64,000 nucleotides of DNA. Source: Parvularcula sp964219355. Lineage in GTDB: Bacteria; Pseudomonadota; Alphaproteobacteria; Caulobacterales; Parvularculaceae. This document shows, one piece after another, positions 26,254-35,051 of the stretch. The notes under the pieces were generated by a model that did no database searches, was not told the origin of the DNA, and was given only the letters and a program-made list of their open reading frames with translations. The stretch lies in the NCBI GenBank assembly GCA_964219355.1, contig CAXPOZ010000005.1, positions 248,001 through 312,000 of the forward strand. The letters are read 5' to 3'. The position numbers were made by a program, and so were the translations under genes. Numbering within the stretch: the stretch's first letter is position 1; every line of letters starts with the position of its first letter.

Positions 26254-27542
26254 TCCGCAAACGGATCCCGTACGAGGATCACATCCTCACGCTCAGGTGA
26301 CGTCGAGACGAGTGCCACAGGGCATTCGATCATCTCCTCGACCCGGCGGACATATTTTGCCGCTTCAGCCGGAAGGTCCGCCCAGCTCCGCGCGCCGACG
26401 GTGGAGTCGGACCAGCCCGGTAGAGTTTCATAGATCGGCTCAGCCGCGGCTTGCGCATCCATCCCGGCGGGCAGATAGTCATAGACCTCGCCGCCGATTT
26501 TATACCCTGTACAGATTTTCAGCTCTTCAAAACCGTCGAGCACGTCGAGCTTGGTCAGCGCGATGCCGTCCACACCGGCAATCTTCAGCGATTGCCGCAC
26601 GAGGGCCGCATCGAACCAGCCGCAGCGCCGCTGGCGCCCGGTGACGGTGCCGAATTCATGACCGCGCTCGCCCAGTCGCTGGCCCGTTTCATCGAGCAAT
26701 TCGGTCGGGAACGGCCCTTCGCCGACGCGCGTCGTGTAGGCTTTGACGATACCCAGCACATAGCCGATCTGCGACGGCGCAACCCCTGCGCCGCCTGCTG
26801 CCTGACCAGTCACCGTGTTAGAGGAGGTCACATAGGGATAGGTGCCGTGGTCGACATCGAGCAGCACGCCTTGCGCGCCTTCGAAGAGGATCCGCTTGCC
26901 CGCGCGCCGCGCATCATCGAGCAACCGCCAGACCGGTACGGCGAAGGGCAGGATGAACCCGGCAATCTCTTTGAGCTGGCCAAGCAGTTCGTCCTTGTCG
27001 ACCGGCTCAACCCCGAACCCGACGCGCAGCGCATTGTGATGGGTCAGGAGCCGGTCGATCTTCGGCCCCAGACTGTCCGTATCCCGCAAATCGCAGACCC
27101 GGATCGCGCGGCGTCCTGCCTTGTCCTCATAGGCAGGCCCGATGCCGCGTTTGGTGGTACCGATCTTTGAATCCCCGGCCGCGCCTTCGCGCAGGCCATC
27201 GAGTTCCTGATGCAGCGGAAGGATCAGGGCCGCATTCTCGGCAACGGCGAGATTGACAGTCGTGATCCTGACCCCTTGCGCGCCTAGGCGTTCGATCTCT
27301 GATTTGAACGCGAAAGGATCAATGACAACGCCATTGCCAATGACGGAAAGCTTCCCTTCACGGACGATCCCCGAAGGCAGCAGCGACAGCTTGAAGACCT
27401 CGCCGTCAATGACGAGCGTATGGCCGGCATTGTGCCCGCCCTGGAAACGAACGACGACGTCGGCCCGCGCCGACAGCCAGTCGACGATCTTGCCTTTTCC
27501 CTCATCGCCCCACTGGGCGCCGATGACTGCACAATTGGCCAT
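26250..27542 (-). CDS. purA: Adenylosuccinate synthetase
   Basis: A 430-residue enzyme that joins IMP and aspartate with GTP to give adenylosuccinate, the first step from IMP to AMP. The N-terminus MANCAVIGAQWGDEGKGKI carries the GTP P-loop and the catalytic Asp, GHNAGHTLV follows, then GTTKRGIGPAYEDKAGR and TGRQRRCGWFD. Start set at the ATG at 27542; an in-frame GTG two codons upstream is less likely. In alphaproteobacteria purA often lies near serA-serC, as here with one outer-membrane gene between. Confidence 0.97.
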   Translation of the reverse strand: MANCAVIGAQWGDEGKGKIVDWLSARADVVVRFQGGHNAGHTLVIDGEVFKLSLLPSGIVREGKLSVIGNGVVIDPFAFKSEIERLGAQGVRITTVNLAVAENAALILPLHQELDGLREGAAGDSKIGTTKRGIGPAYEDKAGRRAIRVCDLRDTDSLGPKIDRLLTHHNALRVGFGVEPVDKDELLGQLKEIAGFILPFAVPVWRLLDDARRAGKRILFEGAQGVLLDVDHGTYPYVTSSNTVTGQAAGGAGVAPSQIGYVLGIVKAYTTRVGEGPFPTELLDETGQRLGERGHEFGTVTGRQRRCGWFDAALVRQSLKIAGVDGIALTKLDVLDGFEELKICTGYKIGGEVYDYLPAGMDAQAAAEPIYETLPGWSDSTVGARSWADLPAEAAKYVRRVEEMIECPVALVSTSPEREDVILVRDPFAD

Positions 27543-27659
27543 GGCCACCTGCCTTCCATACCGCTGGTGTAAGACTGACTAAGCGCATTTCTTGCACCCA
27601 TGGGCCCGCGTCTATCGCGGTTAACGGGCGCTTAAAGAGCTCGCGCATACCAAGGAGGC

Positions 27660-27701
27660 ATGAACCACAACCCGCCCCGGGGGTCTAGCCCATGCTCATG
27701 A
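27660..27701 (+). other. Possible 13-codon mini-ORF before outer-membrane gene
   Basis: ATG at 27660 opens MNHNPPRGSSPCS and stops with TGA at 27699-27701, overlapping an in-frame ATG (27698) of the following gene as ATGA. AAGGAGG is at 27652-27658 but only one base from the ATG, which is too close for good initiation. Coding is doubtful. Confidence 0.25.
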
Positions 27702-28534
27702 GTACGATTGCCGCTTTTGCGCTCCTCCAAACGGCGGAACCGCCGGCAAAAGAACAGCCCGAAGCCTATGAGCCGGTCGCCTATTCGAGCCCGCAAATGG
27801 GCGAGGCACGGACGCGCGTGACCCTGCCTTCTGGCGAGATGGCGAGCGCGAATGACCCGCAAAAGGTCCGCCGCAGCCGTTATATCGACCGCGGCCAGCT
27901 CGGCGCTGAGGCCGCAGGTGAGAAAACTGAGCTGCGTGGCCTCCGGATTGAGGCGCGTACCGGTTGGGATATGATCACACTTGGCGCGACCGGCGATGAC
28001 GACCGCGCCGATGGCCTGATCCACGGGATCAGCGCCGGATATGATTATCCCTTCGGGCAGGCTTTCCTCGGCGTCTTTGCCAGCGTTGATGGCTCGACCG
28101 CCGAGGATAGCGGTGTCGTCACAGGCGCGCCTGATCCTCTCTCCGGGACGATCGTGCAGACGACTTTCCAGACTGATGTTTCACACGCCATCGAGCTGGG
28201 CGTTCGCGCCGGCTGGTGGGTGCGTGAGGGATGGAATGTCTTTGCCGATGGCGCCTGGACGAAACTCACCGTCAATGTCGACAGTGAGACCGTGGCCATC
28301 ACCCCGTTCCTCGATCCGATTTCCGGGCAGACCACGCTGATCGAAAGCGAGCCCCTCCTCGCCTCCAGTACGGAGACGGCGACGGGCTGGCGCATTGGCG
28401 CAGGCACGGAGGCGCATCTCACCGATCGTCTTTATACGACCGCAAAATACCGCTTCACCTTTTATGATGAAGATGAAGCCGGTGCGGATACCGAACAGTT
28501 CGAAATCCTCACCGGCGTTGGTTTGCGTTTCTGA
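27692..28534 (+). CDS. Outer-membrane beta-barrel protein
   Basis: A 280-residue protein with a short signal (MLMSTIAAFALLQTAEPP). From about residue 90 it consists of alternating strands with aromatic girdles (GISAGYDYPFGQAFLGVFA, LYTTAKYRFTFYDED) and ends in ILTGVGLRF with the terminal Phe used for outer-membrane assembly. This fits a small OmpA/autotransporter-type barrel. ATG 27692 and ATG 27698 (two codons in) are both possible, and a strong Shine-Dalgarno sequence stands 33 bases upstream without a well-spaced start. It is monocistronic and convergent with serA. Confidence 0.75.
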   Translation: MLMSTIAAFALLQTAEPPAKEQPEAYEPVAYSSPQMGEARTRVTLPSGEMASANDPQKVRRSRYIDRGQLGAEAAGEKTELRGLRIEARTGWDMITLGATGDDDRADGLIHGISAGYDYPFGQAFLGVFASVDGSTAEDSGVVTGAPDPLSGTIVQTTFQTDVSHAIELGVRAGWWVREGWNVFADGAWTKLTVNVDSETVAITPFLDPISGQTTLIESEPLLASSTETATGWRIGAGTEAHLTDRLYTTAKYRFTFYDEDEAGADTEQFEILTGVGLRF

Positions 28535-28546
28535 TCGCCTCAGAAA
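28528..28546. terminator. Hairpin spanning the stop codons of OMP gene and serA
   Basis: TTTCTGA - TCGCC - TCAGAAA: a perfect 7-bp stem with a 5-base loop. The left arm ends with the TGA of the barrel gene, and the right arm begins with the TGA (read on the minus strand) of serA. Probably a minimal shared transcript end; no long T-run. Confidence 0.5.
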
Positions 28547-30120
28547 TGAAGGGCGTAGGCAGAAAGCGCCTGCGGCAGCGTCAGGATCTTTTTGACGACC
28601 TCGTCTGACACCGGCTCGTCAGTGGCGACCAGCGCAATCGCTGTGCCGTCTGCCCCACCCCGTCCAAGGTGGAAGGTCGCAATATTGATCCCGGCATCGC
28701 TCAGAATGTTCCCCAGCGCGCCGATAAAGCCCGGTTTGTCATTGTTCCGCAAAAGGAGCATATTCTTGCTGAAGCTGCCCTCAAGGCGGATATCACCGAC
28801 CCGGACCAGCCGCGGTTCACCACCGAAGAGCGCGCCGACATAGGTCCGCTCATCCTCAGCCGTCTTCACCGTCAGCGAAATCGTTGAGTCAAAATGCGCC
28901 GAGCTATGGGTCGTCGATTGCGTGATCTTGACGCCGCGCTCTTCAGCCACGGCTTCTGCATTGACGAGGTTTACCCCTTCGAGCTGCTCGCGCATGACGC
29001 CTGCAAGAGCGGCTGCCGTCATCGGTGCCGCATTGAGCTCGCAGACCTTACCCGCAAGATTGATCTCAAACCCTGTCAGCGGCCCTTTGATGACCTGACC
29101 GGCCAGCGTGCCCAAATGCTCCGCAAGCGAAATATAGGGCTTGAGGCGCGGCGCTTCTTCAGCTGTCACGGACGCCATGTTCAGCGCATTGCTGACCGCG
29201 CCAACGAGGAGATAGTCGGCGATCTGCTCGGCGATCTGGATTGCGACATTTTCCTGCGCCTCATTGGTCGAAGCGCCAAGATGCGGTGTGCAGACGACAT
29301 CGTCACGCCCGAAGAGCTTGTGCTCGGTTGCAGGTTCGGTCGCAAAGACGTCAAGAGCGGCGCCGCCGACCTGACCGCTTTCGAGCGCGGCATAAAGCGC
29401 GTCCTCATCGACTAGGCCGCCGCGAGCGCAATTGACGATCCGCACGCCCTTCTTGGTCTTGGCCAGCGCCTCATCATTAAGGATATTCCGTGTGCCATCC
29501 GTCAGCGGCGTATGCAGCGTGATGACATCCGCCCGCTTGAGCAGTGTCTCAAGGTCGACGCTTTCGACACCCAGCTCGACCGCCCGTTCCGGCGTGAGAT
29601 AAGGATCGAAGGCGACAACTTTCATGCGCAAGCCTCGTGCGCGATCCGCAACGATAGATCCGATATTGCCGCAGCCGATGAGGCCAAGGGTCTTGCCGTA
29701 AAGCTCCAGCCCCATGAAACGGGATTTCTCCCATTTGCCGGCCTGCGTGCTTTCATTCGCCTGCGGAATTTGGCGGGCCAGTGCAAACATCATGGCGATG
29801 GCGTGCTCTGCCGTCGTAACCGAGTTGCCAAAAGGCGTGTTCATCACCGCAATGCCGGAGGCGGTCGCCGCCGGAATGTCGATATTATCAACCCCGATAC
29901 CGGCGCGGCCAACCACTTTGAGGTTCTTGGCTTTGGCGATCACATCCGCCGTCACTTTGGTGGCGGAGCGAATGGCGAGGCCATCAAAATCGCCGATGAC
30001 TTCCATCAGCCGGGCGGGATCCTTGCCGAGCGCCGGATCGAAGGTCACCTCGATATTGCGGCCTTCAAGGATGCGGACGGCGTCATCGCCGAGTTTGTCT
30101 GAAATCAGGACACGGTACAT
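28540..30120 (-). CDS. serA: D-3-phosphoglycerate dehydrogenase
   Basis: A 526-residue NAD-dependent enzyme that oxidises 3-phosphoglycerate to 3-phosphohydroxypyruvate, the first step of serine synthesis. The catalytic/NAD core has GLIGCGNIGSIVADRAR and the late LGAST motif; an intervening domain and a C-terminal ACT domain (NNDKPGFIGALGNILSDAGI) follow, the long type that can sense serine. Start MYRVLISDKLGD at 30120, with GAGG 6 bases upstream. It starts 8 bases after the serC stop and is co-transcribed with it. Confidence 0.97.
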   Translation of the reverse strand: MYRVLISDKLGDDAVRILEGRNIEVTFDPALGKDPARLMEVIGDFDGLAIRSATKVTADVIAKAKNLKVVGRAGIGVDNIDIPAATASGIAVMNTPFGNSVTTAEHAIAMMFALARQIPQANESTQAGKWEKSRFMGLELYGKTLGLIGCGNIGSIVADRARGLRMKVVAFDPYLTPERAVELGVESVDLETLLKRADVITLHTPLTDGTRNILNDEALAKTKKGVRIVNCARGGLVDEDALYAALESGQVGGAALDVFATEPATEHKLFGRDDVVCTPHLGASTNEAQENVAIQIAEQIADYLLVGAVSNALNMASVTAEEAPRLKPYISLAEHLGTLAGQVIKGPLTGFEINLAGKVCELNAAPMTAAALAGVMREQLEGVNLVNAEAVAEERGVKITQSTTHSSAHFDSTISLTVKTAEDERTYVGALFGGEPRLVRVGDIRLEGSFSKNMLLLRNNDKPGFIGALGNILSDAGINIATFHLGRGGADGTAIALVATDEPVSDEVVKKILTLPQALSAYALHF

Positions 30121-30128
30121 AATAAGCC

Positions 30129-31289
30129 TCAAGCGGTAAGTGCTGTAATTTCCTGTTCGAAAGCCCAGTCGAGCCACGGCGTCAGGGCCTCAAGGTCCTC
30201 GCGCTCCACGGTGGAGCCGCACCAGATACGAAGGCTCGCCGGTGCATCCCGATAGCCATTGATGTCATAGGCGACATCTTCCGCCTCAAGACGTTTGACC
30301 ATGCGCGAAACGAACGCTTTCTGGTCATCATCGCTTAAGGCTTCGATGCGGGCATCGCGGAGAAGCAGGCAGACGCCGGTATTGGACCTGACCGACACGT
30401 CTGGTGCCATATAGGTGATCCAGTCCGTCCGGCTGACCCATTCGCCGAGCACGCCCGCATTTTCGTCGGCCTTGGCTTTCATGCCGCGCCAGCCGCCAAT
30501 GCCTTCGGCCCAGTCAAGCGCGTCCCGGCAGTCCTCGACACACAGCATGGAGGGCGTGTTGATCGTCGCGCCCTTGAAGATGCCGTCATTGAGCTTGCCG
30601 CCCTTGGTCATGCGGAAGATCTTCGGCAGCGGCCATTCGGGCGTATAGCTTTCGAGCCGCTCGACCGCGCGGGGGCCGAGGATGAGGATGCCGTGCTGGG
30701 CTTCCCCGCCGAGAACCTTCTGCCAAGAGAAAGTCACGACATCGAGCTTGCTCCAAGGCAGCTCCTGCGCGAACGCGCCGGAGGTCGCATCACAAATGGT
30801 CAGCCCCTTACGGTCATCGGCAATCCAGTCGCCATGCGGCACCCGCACGCCGGAGGTCGTGCCGTTCCAGGTGAAGACCACATCGTTTGAGGGATCGACC
30901 GAGGCGATGTCCGGCAACTGGCCGTAATCAGCCGTCAGGACGGTCGGGTCGATCTTGAGTTGCTTGACCGTGTCGGTGACCCAGTCATTGCCGAAACTTT
31001 CCCAAGCCATGACCGTGACCGGCCGGGGCCCGAGCATGCTCCACATCGCCATTTCCACGGCGCCCGTATCCGAGGCCGCCACAATCCCGATAAGATGGCT
31101 ATCCGGCACCTCCAGCACTTTCCGCGTGCGGTCGATCACATCCTTCAGGCGCTCCTTGCCGATCGAAGAGCGGTGGGAGCGGCCAAGACTGTCCGTTGCC
31201 AGATTATCGAGCTTCCATCCGGGGCGCTTGACGCAAGGGCCGGAAGAGAAATGTGGTCGCGCCGGTTTGCGGGCGGGTTTGTCAGTCAT
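30129..31289 (-). CDS. serC: Phosphoserine aminotransferase
   Basis: A 386-residue PLP enzyme of the alphaproteobacterial phosphoserine transaminase type, converting phosphohydroxypyruvate and glutamate to phosphoserine. HFSSGPCVKRPGW is the typical N-terminus, and the PLP Lys lies in VVTFSWQKVLGGE. The start is uncertain: ATG 31289 (MTDKPARKPARPHF) matches relatives; ATG 31334 adds 15 residues. Neither has a strong ribosome site. It forms a two-gene unit with serA, which covers the first two serine-pathway steps. Confidence 0.95.
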   Translation of the reverse strand: MTDKPARKPARPHFSSGPCVKRPGWKLDNLATDSLGRSHRSSIGKERLKDVIDRTRKVLEVPDSHLIGIVAASDTGAVEMAMWSMLGPRPVTVMAWESFGNDWVTDTVKQLKIDPTVLTADYGQLPDIASVDPSNDVVFTWNGTTSGVRVPHGDWIADDRKGLTICDATSGAFAQELPWSKLDVVTFSWQKVLGGEAQHGILILGPRAVERLESYTPEWPLPKIFRMTKGGKLNDGIFKGATINTPSMLCVEDCRDALDWAEGIGGWRGMKAKADENAGVLGEWVSRTDWITYMAPDVSVRSNTGVCLLLRDARIEALSDDDQKAFVSRMVKRLEAEDVAYDINGYRDAPASLRIWCGSTVEREDLEALTPWLDWAFEQEITALTA

Positions 31290-31489
31290 GAGGGATGAGC
31301 CTTCTGTTCTCTGGAGGAGATAAAGCAGGTCCATCTATTCCGCACCGCAGCGAAGAATCAACATGTCAGAAACGCACAATGCGATCATTTCCACCCAAAT
31401 TATGCTTAATTGCGCATGAAAATCGCTGAATTGCCCGTTAGAAGATAAGTGCTTGTCAAAGGTCATCGCATGAGCGCAGGGGCAAAATC

Positions 31490-32491
31490 ATGGATGAGAT
31501 CGCGTCACTCCCCCCTGTCACGAAGAAGCCGGCCCTCCCCGTCCTGACGCCGACGCCCAAGGACTGGCTGTTTTTGGCCTTCGTCGTGCTGCTCGGCGGA
31601 TCATCGTTCAGCGGGATCAGGATCGCGGTCGAGACCGCCCCGCCAGCCGTCGTTGGCGCTGGCCGGCTCTGGGTCGCAGCGATCTTCCTGACGATTTACA
31701 TGTTCGCGACGGGCCGGCGGTTTCCGCCGCTTTTGGAACAGGGACGGCCCTCGCCTGCCTGGGCATTTGCGATCGCGATTGCGGCGACCGGATATTCGGT
31801 GCCGATGTTCCTTTTTCCTTTTGCCCAGCAGTCGGTGTCCTCACTGCTCGCCGGGATCTACATGGCCTTCATGCCGCTGGTGACGGTCGTCTTGGCCGCG
31901 CTCTTTGCGGATGAGCCGCTGACCCGGAACAAGATCCTCGGCACGCTGCTCGGACTTACAGGGGTCATGGCGCTGATCCTGCCGGCCTTCCCTGCCGATG
32001 GGCTCAACGCTTCGGTGATCGCGCAGCTCGCCTTGATCATCGCCACGACGGGCTATGCCATCTCAAGCGTGATGATGCGCCGCGCGCCGCAGGTTGCCGC
32101 CCGCAGTTTCGGCGCCATGGTCCTCGTATGTGCCGCAATCCTGCTGACCCCCTTTGCCATCCACACTTATGTTGAGAGCGCGGCATCGGTCAGCGGCGCG
32201 AGCATGGCCGCCATCTTTTATCTCGGCGTTCTGCCGACAGGACTTTCTACGATCTGCATCATTCACATGATCCGGAGTGCGGGCGCGAGCTTCCTTGCCG
32301 TCGCCAATTACGTGACGCCGGGCGCTGCGATCATTTTCGGGATCGTCTTGTTCCACGAAGTCCTGACGGGCTGGCATGTGCTGGGGCTGGCAACGATCCT
32401 GTGCGGGGTCTTCGTCGCTCAGCCGGGTCCGGTCCTCAGCCTGATCCAGCGGCTCAAATCCCCACGGTCAGACCGCAATCTCACCCCATAG
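31490..32491 (+). CDS. DMT superfamily (EamA) transporter
   Basis: A 333-residue integral membrane protein with ten predicted helices in two EamA halves (GGSSFSGIRIAVETAPPAVV in the first; GAMVLVCAAILLTPFAI and following in the second). Members export amino acids, nucleotides or other metabolites; the substrate is not evident. AGGGG lies shortly before the ATG. It overlaps the convergent PhzF gene by 24 bases at their 3' ends. It is divergent from serC, which might hint at amino-acid export, but that is a guess. Confidence 0.9.
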   Translation: MDEIASLPPVTKKPALPVLTPTPKDWLFLAFVVLLGGSSFSGIRIAVETAPPAVVGAGRLWVAAIFLTIYMFATGRRFPPLLEQGRPSPAWAFAIAIAATGYSVPMFLFPFAQQSVSSLLAGIYMAFMPLVTVVLAALFADEPLTRNKILGTLLGLTGVMALILPAFPADGLNASVIAQLALIIATTGYAISSVMMRRAPQVAARSFGAMVLVCAAILLTPFAIHTYVESAASVSGASMAAIFYLGVLPTGLSTICIIHMIRSAGASFLAVANYVTPGAAIIFGIVLFHEVLTGWHVLGLATILCGVFVAQPGPVLSLIQRLKSPRSDRNLTP

Positions 32492-33280
32492 ATAGGTCAC
32501 GCAATTCCCTTCGAGGAGAACGCGCGCCGCGGACATGCGGCAGACCAGATTGCCGCCGCGGGCCGAGACCTGCCGGGCACGGAGCGTATCCTTGCCGAGC
32601 TCTTCCGCCCAGTAAGGCGTGAGCGTGCAATGGGCTGACCCCGTCACCGGGTCCTCATCGATGCCGACCTGCGGCGCAAAGAACCGGGAGACGAAATCGA
32701 GCTCCCCCTCGCCCGGCGCCGTCGCCATCACGCTCATCCGTGCAAGGCCTTCGCGCTCATCAAGCGGCAAAGCCGCCAGCGCTTTGAAATCTGGTTTCAG
32801 CGCGAGGACGTCATCAGCTGTCCTAAACCGCGCCAGAAGATAATGCCCGGCCTGAACCTCGACCGGTTCCGCGCCCAGCGCATCCGCAAGGCCCTCAGGC
32901 GTTTCGATGGGCTTTGGCGGCAGGGAGGGAAAATCCATCCTGTAGCCGGTCTTTGTCCTGACGACCTCAAGCTCACCAGACAAGCACTCGAATGTCAGAT
33001 AGTCCGATGTCTCGCCTTCCTCCGTCCAGAGAATATGGGAGGTCGCAAGTGTCGCATGACCGCAGAGCGGCACCTCGCCGCCCGGCGTGAACCAGCGTAT
33101 GTGATACCGGCCCGCATCGATCCTGATCGTGTAGGCCGTCTCTGAGAGATTGTTTTCCTGTGCGATCTTCAGGAGCGTCTCATCCGGCAACCATTCTTCG
33201 AGCGGTACGACCGCCGCCGGGTTCCCGGCAAAAAGCTCATCCGCAAACGCATCGGCCTGATATATTTTCAGGCGCGTCAT
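32468..33280 (-). CDS. PhzF family isomerase
   Basis: A 270-residue cytoplasmic protein of the PhzF/YddE type, a diaminopimelate-epimerase-like fold. The N-terminus TRLKIYQADAFADELFAGNPA, the acid residue in NNLSETAYT, the GEVPLCGHATLATSH loop and the later VTGSAHCTL are all family features. Its own reaction is not known; relatives isomerise a phenazine precursor. The ATG overlaps the stop of the TerB/J gene (ATGA), so the two are coupled. Its 3' end overlaps the EamA gene on the other strand. Confidence 0.92.
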   Translation of the reverse strand: MTRLKIYQADAFADELFAGNPAAVVPLEEWLPDETLLKIAQENNLSETAYTIRIDAGRYHIRWFTPGGEVPLCGHATLATSHILWTEEGETSDYLTFECLSGELEVVRTKTGYRMDFPSLPPKPIETPEGLADALGAEPVEVQAGHYLLARFRTADDVLALKPDFKALAALPLDEREGLARMSVMATAPGEGELDFVSRFFAPQVGIDEDPVTGSAHCTLTPYWAEELGKDTLRARQVSARGGNLVCRMSAARVLLEGNCVTYLWGEIAV

Positions 33281-33966
33281 GCCCCGGCAGCCTCTGCCTG
33301 AATCTTCTCATAGGCGGCATTGATAGTTGCCATTCGATGCTCGGCGATCCGCGCGAGGTCTGGCGGCACGCCGCGCGAGATCAGTGCATCAGGATGGTTC
33401 TCTTTGACCAGTGACATATAGGCCTTGCGGATCTCGGCAAGCTCCGCGCCATGCTCGACGCCGAGGATGACATGCGGATCTTCATGATCCGTTCCCAGAT
33501 GACCGGCTTTGATCCGCCGCCATGCAGTCTTGTTCAGCCCGAAAGCGTCCGCTGCGTCCCGCAGGAGATCCATCTCTTTGGGATGAGCGACCCCATCAGC
33601 GAGCGCGACGAAGAAGAGGCAATCGAGCACGTCTTCGAGGACAGCCGGTTCGTCCTTATAAAGACGGGCGACCTGTTTAGCGTAAGAGCCAAATCCCGCG
33701 ACATCTTCCATGGCAAGAGAGAAGACCGTCCGGACCTTGCTCTCTTCCTCAGCCGGATAAGAGAAGAAGCTTCGGAAGGCTTCCACTTCATCGTCGGTGA
33801 CGATGCCGTCCGCTTTGGCCATCTTTGCCGAAAGGGCAATCAATGCGATTGAGAAAACCGCCGAGTCCTTGCGCAGGCGCCGGGCGGAAAGATTTTCCAT
33901 GACCGCGCCAAGCGTGCGGTCATGCGCCTCTTCAAGAAGAGTAAGTATTCGTTCCCACAGATTCAT
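33277..33966 (-). CDS. TerB-like and J-domain protein (DjlA-type co-chaperone)
   Basis: A 229-residue protein. Residues 35-150 form a TerB-like helical domain (SIALIALSAKMAKADGIVT, later LFFVALADGVAHPKE), with the acidic pairs typical of that fold. Residues 160-225 are a J domain with the essential HPD in VKENHPDAL, so it should stimulate a DnaK ATPase. Unlike E. coli DjlA it has no N-terminal membrane helix and is probably cytoplasmic. It is the first gene of a unit with PhzF. Start ATG at 33966. Confidence 0.9.
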   Translation of the reverse strand: MNLWERILTLLEEAHDRTLGAVMENLSARRLRKDSAVFSIALIALSAKMAKADGIVTDDEVEAFRSFFSYPAEEESKVRTVFSLAMEDVAGFGSYAKQVARLYKDEPAVLEDVLDCLFFVALADGVAHPKEMDLLRDAADAFGLNKTAWRRIKAGHLGTDHEDPHVILGVEHGAELAEIRKAYMSLVKENHPDALISRGVPPDLARIAEHRMATINAAYEKIQAEAAGA

Positions 33967-34035
33967 GAGGACGCTTTAGAGGAGGTCAGGCACTCTCAAA
34001 AGCCTTCCTTACCCTCATAATTCTGCAATGTGGCA

Positions 34036-34070
34036 TAGAAAAAGGCGTGGAGGTCGCCCGCCACGCCTTT
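34036..34070 (-). terminator. Intrinsic terminator after cold shock gene
   Basis: Perfect 10-bp stem AAAGGCGTGG / CCACGCCTTT with a 10-base loop, followed on the minus strand by TTTTTC. It lies 25 bases after the cold shock gene stop. Confidence 0.9.
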
Positions 34071-34094
34071 CAAATGCTCGCTTTCGCGTGCCGG

Positions 34095-34304
34095 TTAGTC
34101 CTGCAGTTGCAGCTCACCAGCAGACGAACGGCCACGGCGATCCGTGACGAGTTCGTAGGAAATCTTCTGATTATCTTTGAGCCCCTGAAGACCAGCCGCT
34201 TGGACAGCGGAGATGTGAACGAAGACGTCATTGCCGCCCTCATCCGGTTTGATGAAGCCAAAGCCTTTTTCGGTATTGAACCATTTAACGGTACCGGTCG
34301 CCAT
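34095..34304 (-). CDS. Cold shock protein (CspA family)
   Basis: A 69-residue single cold-shock domain. RNP1 is KGFGFIKP and RNP2 is DVFVHISAV. It binds single-stranded RNA/DNA and melts mRNA structure. The N-terminus MATGTVKWFNTEKGFG is standard, and AAGGAG lies 8 bases before the ATG. A strong promoter at 34435-34463 gives a leader of about 125 bases with inverted repeats, as is usual for cspA-type genes whose leader is a thermosensor; that role here is inferred. Confidence 0.97.
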   Translation of the reverse strand: MATGTVKWFNTEKGFGFIKPDEGGNDVFVHISAVQAAGLQGLKDNQKISYELVTDRRGRSSAGELQLQD

Positions 34305-34434
34305 TTTGCGTTTCTCCTTACCCGGTTGCCCCATCCGCCCCGACCACCGGGCCGGCAAGGGGTAGAAAGTCAGATCGGGTAGGAGGCGGTCTTCCGCCGG
34401 TAGTCCGTCGCCAAGCAGTCTTTCAGTGCCCCAA

Positions 34435-34463
34435 ATATTACGGGGCTCCGGGGGCTGACGCAA
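34435..34463 (-). promoter_or_regulatory. Promoter of cold shock gene
   Basis: Read on the minus strand, TTGCGT (34463-34458) and TAATAT (34440-34435) are exactly 17 bases apart, just downstream of smpB. The start site would be near 34428. The leader contains GGCGGAAGACCGCC-type pairing close to 34390. Confidence 0.65.
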
Positions 34464-34483
34464 TCGAAATCGGTAGCTGGCGC

Positions 34484-34981
34484 CTAGCCTCTTTCGCGTA
34501 AGAGACGTTGTTTCTGGCGGCCCCAATCGCGCTCTTTCTGGGTATCGCGCTTGTCATGGAGCTTCTTGCCTTCGGCAAGCGCGATCTCGAGTTTGGCCAT
34601 GCCGCGATCGTTGAAATAGAGCTTCAGCGGCACGACGGTGAAGCCCTTGCGCTCGACACCGCCAGTCAAGACGCCGATCTCCTTGCGGGACAAAAGCAGC
34701 TTCCTCGGCCGCTTCGGCGTGTGGTTCTCCCGGTTCCCGGCCGAATATTCGGGGATATTTGCATTCACGAGCCAGATCTCGGTGCCATTCGGCCCCGCCT
34801 CAGGCGCGCAATAGCTCTCCGCGATATTCGCCTGGCCTTCGCGCAGGGCTTTGACCTCGGTGCCGCTCAGGACGATCCCCGCCTCGAATGTCTCATTGAT
34901 GTGATACTCAAAGCGCGCCTTGCGGTTCTCGGCGATTACCTTCCGGCCCGGCTCGTTTTTCTTCTTTTTTGGCGGGGCCAT
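34484..34981 (-). CDS. smpB: SsrA-binding protein SmpB
   Basis: A 165-residue protein that binds tmRNA and delivers it to stalled ribosomes. The core ARFEYHINETFEAGIVLSGTEVKALR and the later NRENHTPKRPRKLLLS are family hallmarks, and the basic tail DKRDTQKERDWGRQKQR mimics mRNA in the decoding centre. Length is slightly above the usual 155-160. It follows dapA and a DUF1697 gene on the same strand; dapA-smpB proximity is common in this class. No tmRNA gene is nearby. Confidence 0.97.
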   Translation of the reverse strand: MAPPKKKKNEPGRKVIAENRKARFEYHINETFEAGIVLSGTEVKALREGQANIAESYCAPEAGPNGTEIWLVNANIPEYSAGNRENHTPKRPRKLLLSRKEIGVLTGGVERKGFTVVPLKLYFNDRGMAKLEIALAEGKKLHDKRDTQKERDWGRQKQRLLRERG

Positions 34982-35051
34982 GGTTCAGCAGTCCTCAGGA
35001 TGAGTGGGAGCCGCAGAACATAGGGAGCCCTGCTGCGCTGTGCAAATGCGA

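Noticed and set aside
34305..34483. tmRNA gene beside smpB
   Set aside because: The gap is only 179 bases and holds the cold-shock promoter and leader; no tRNA-like ends are visible.
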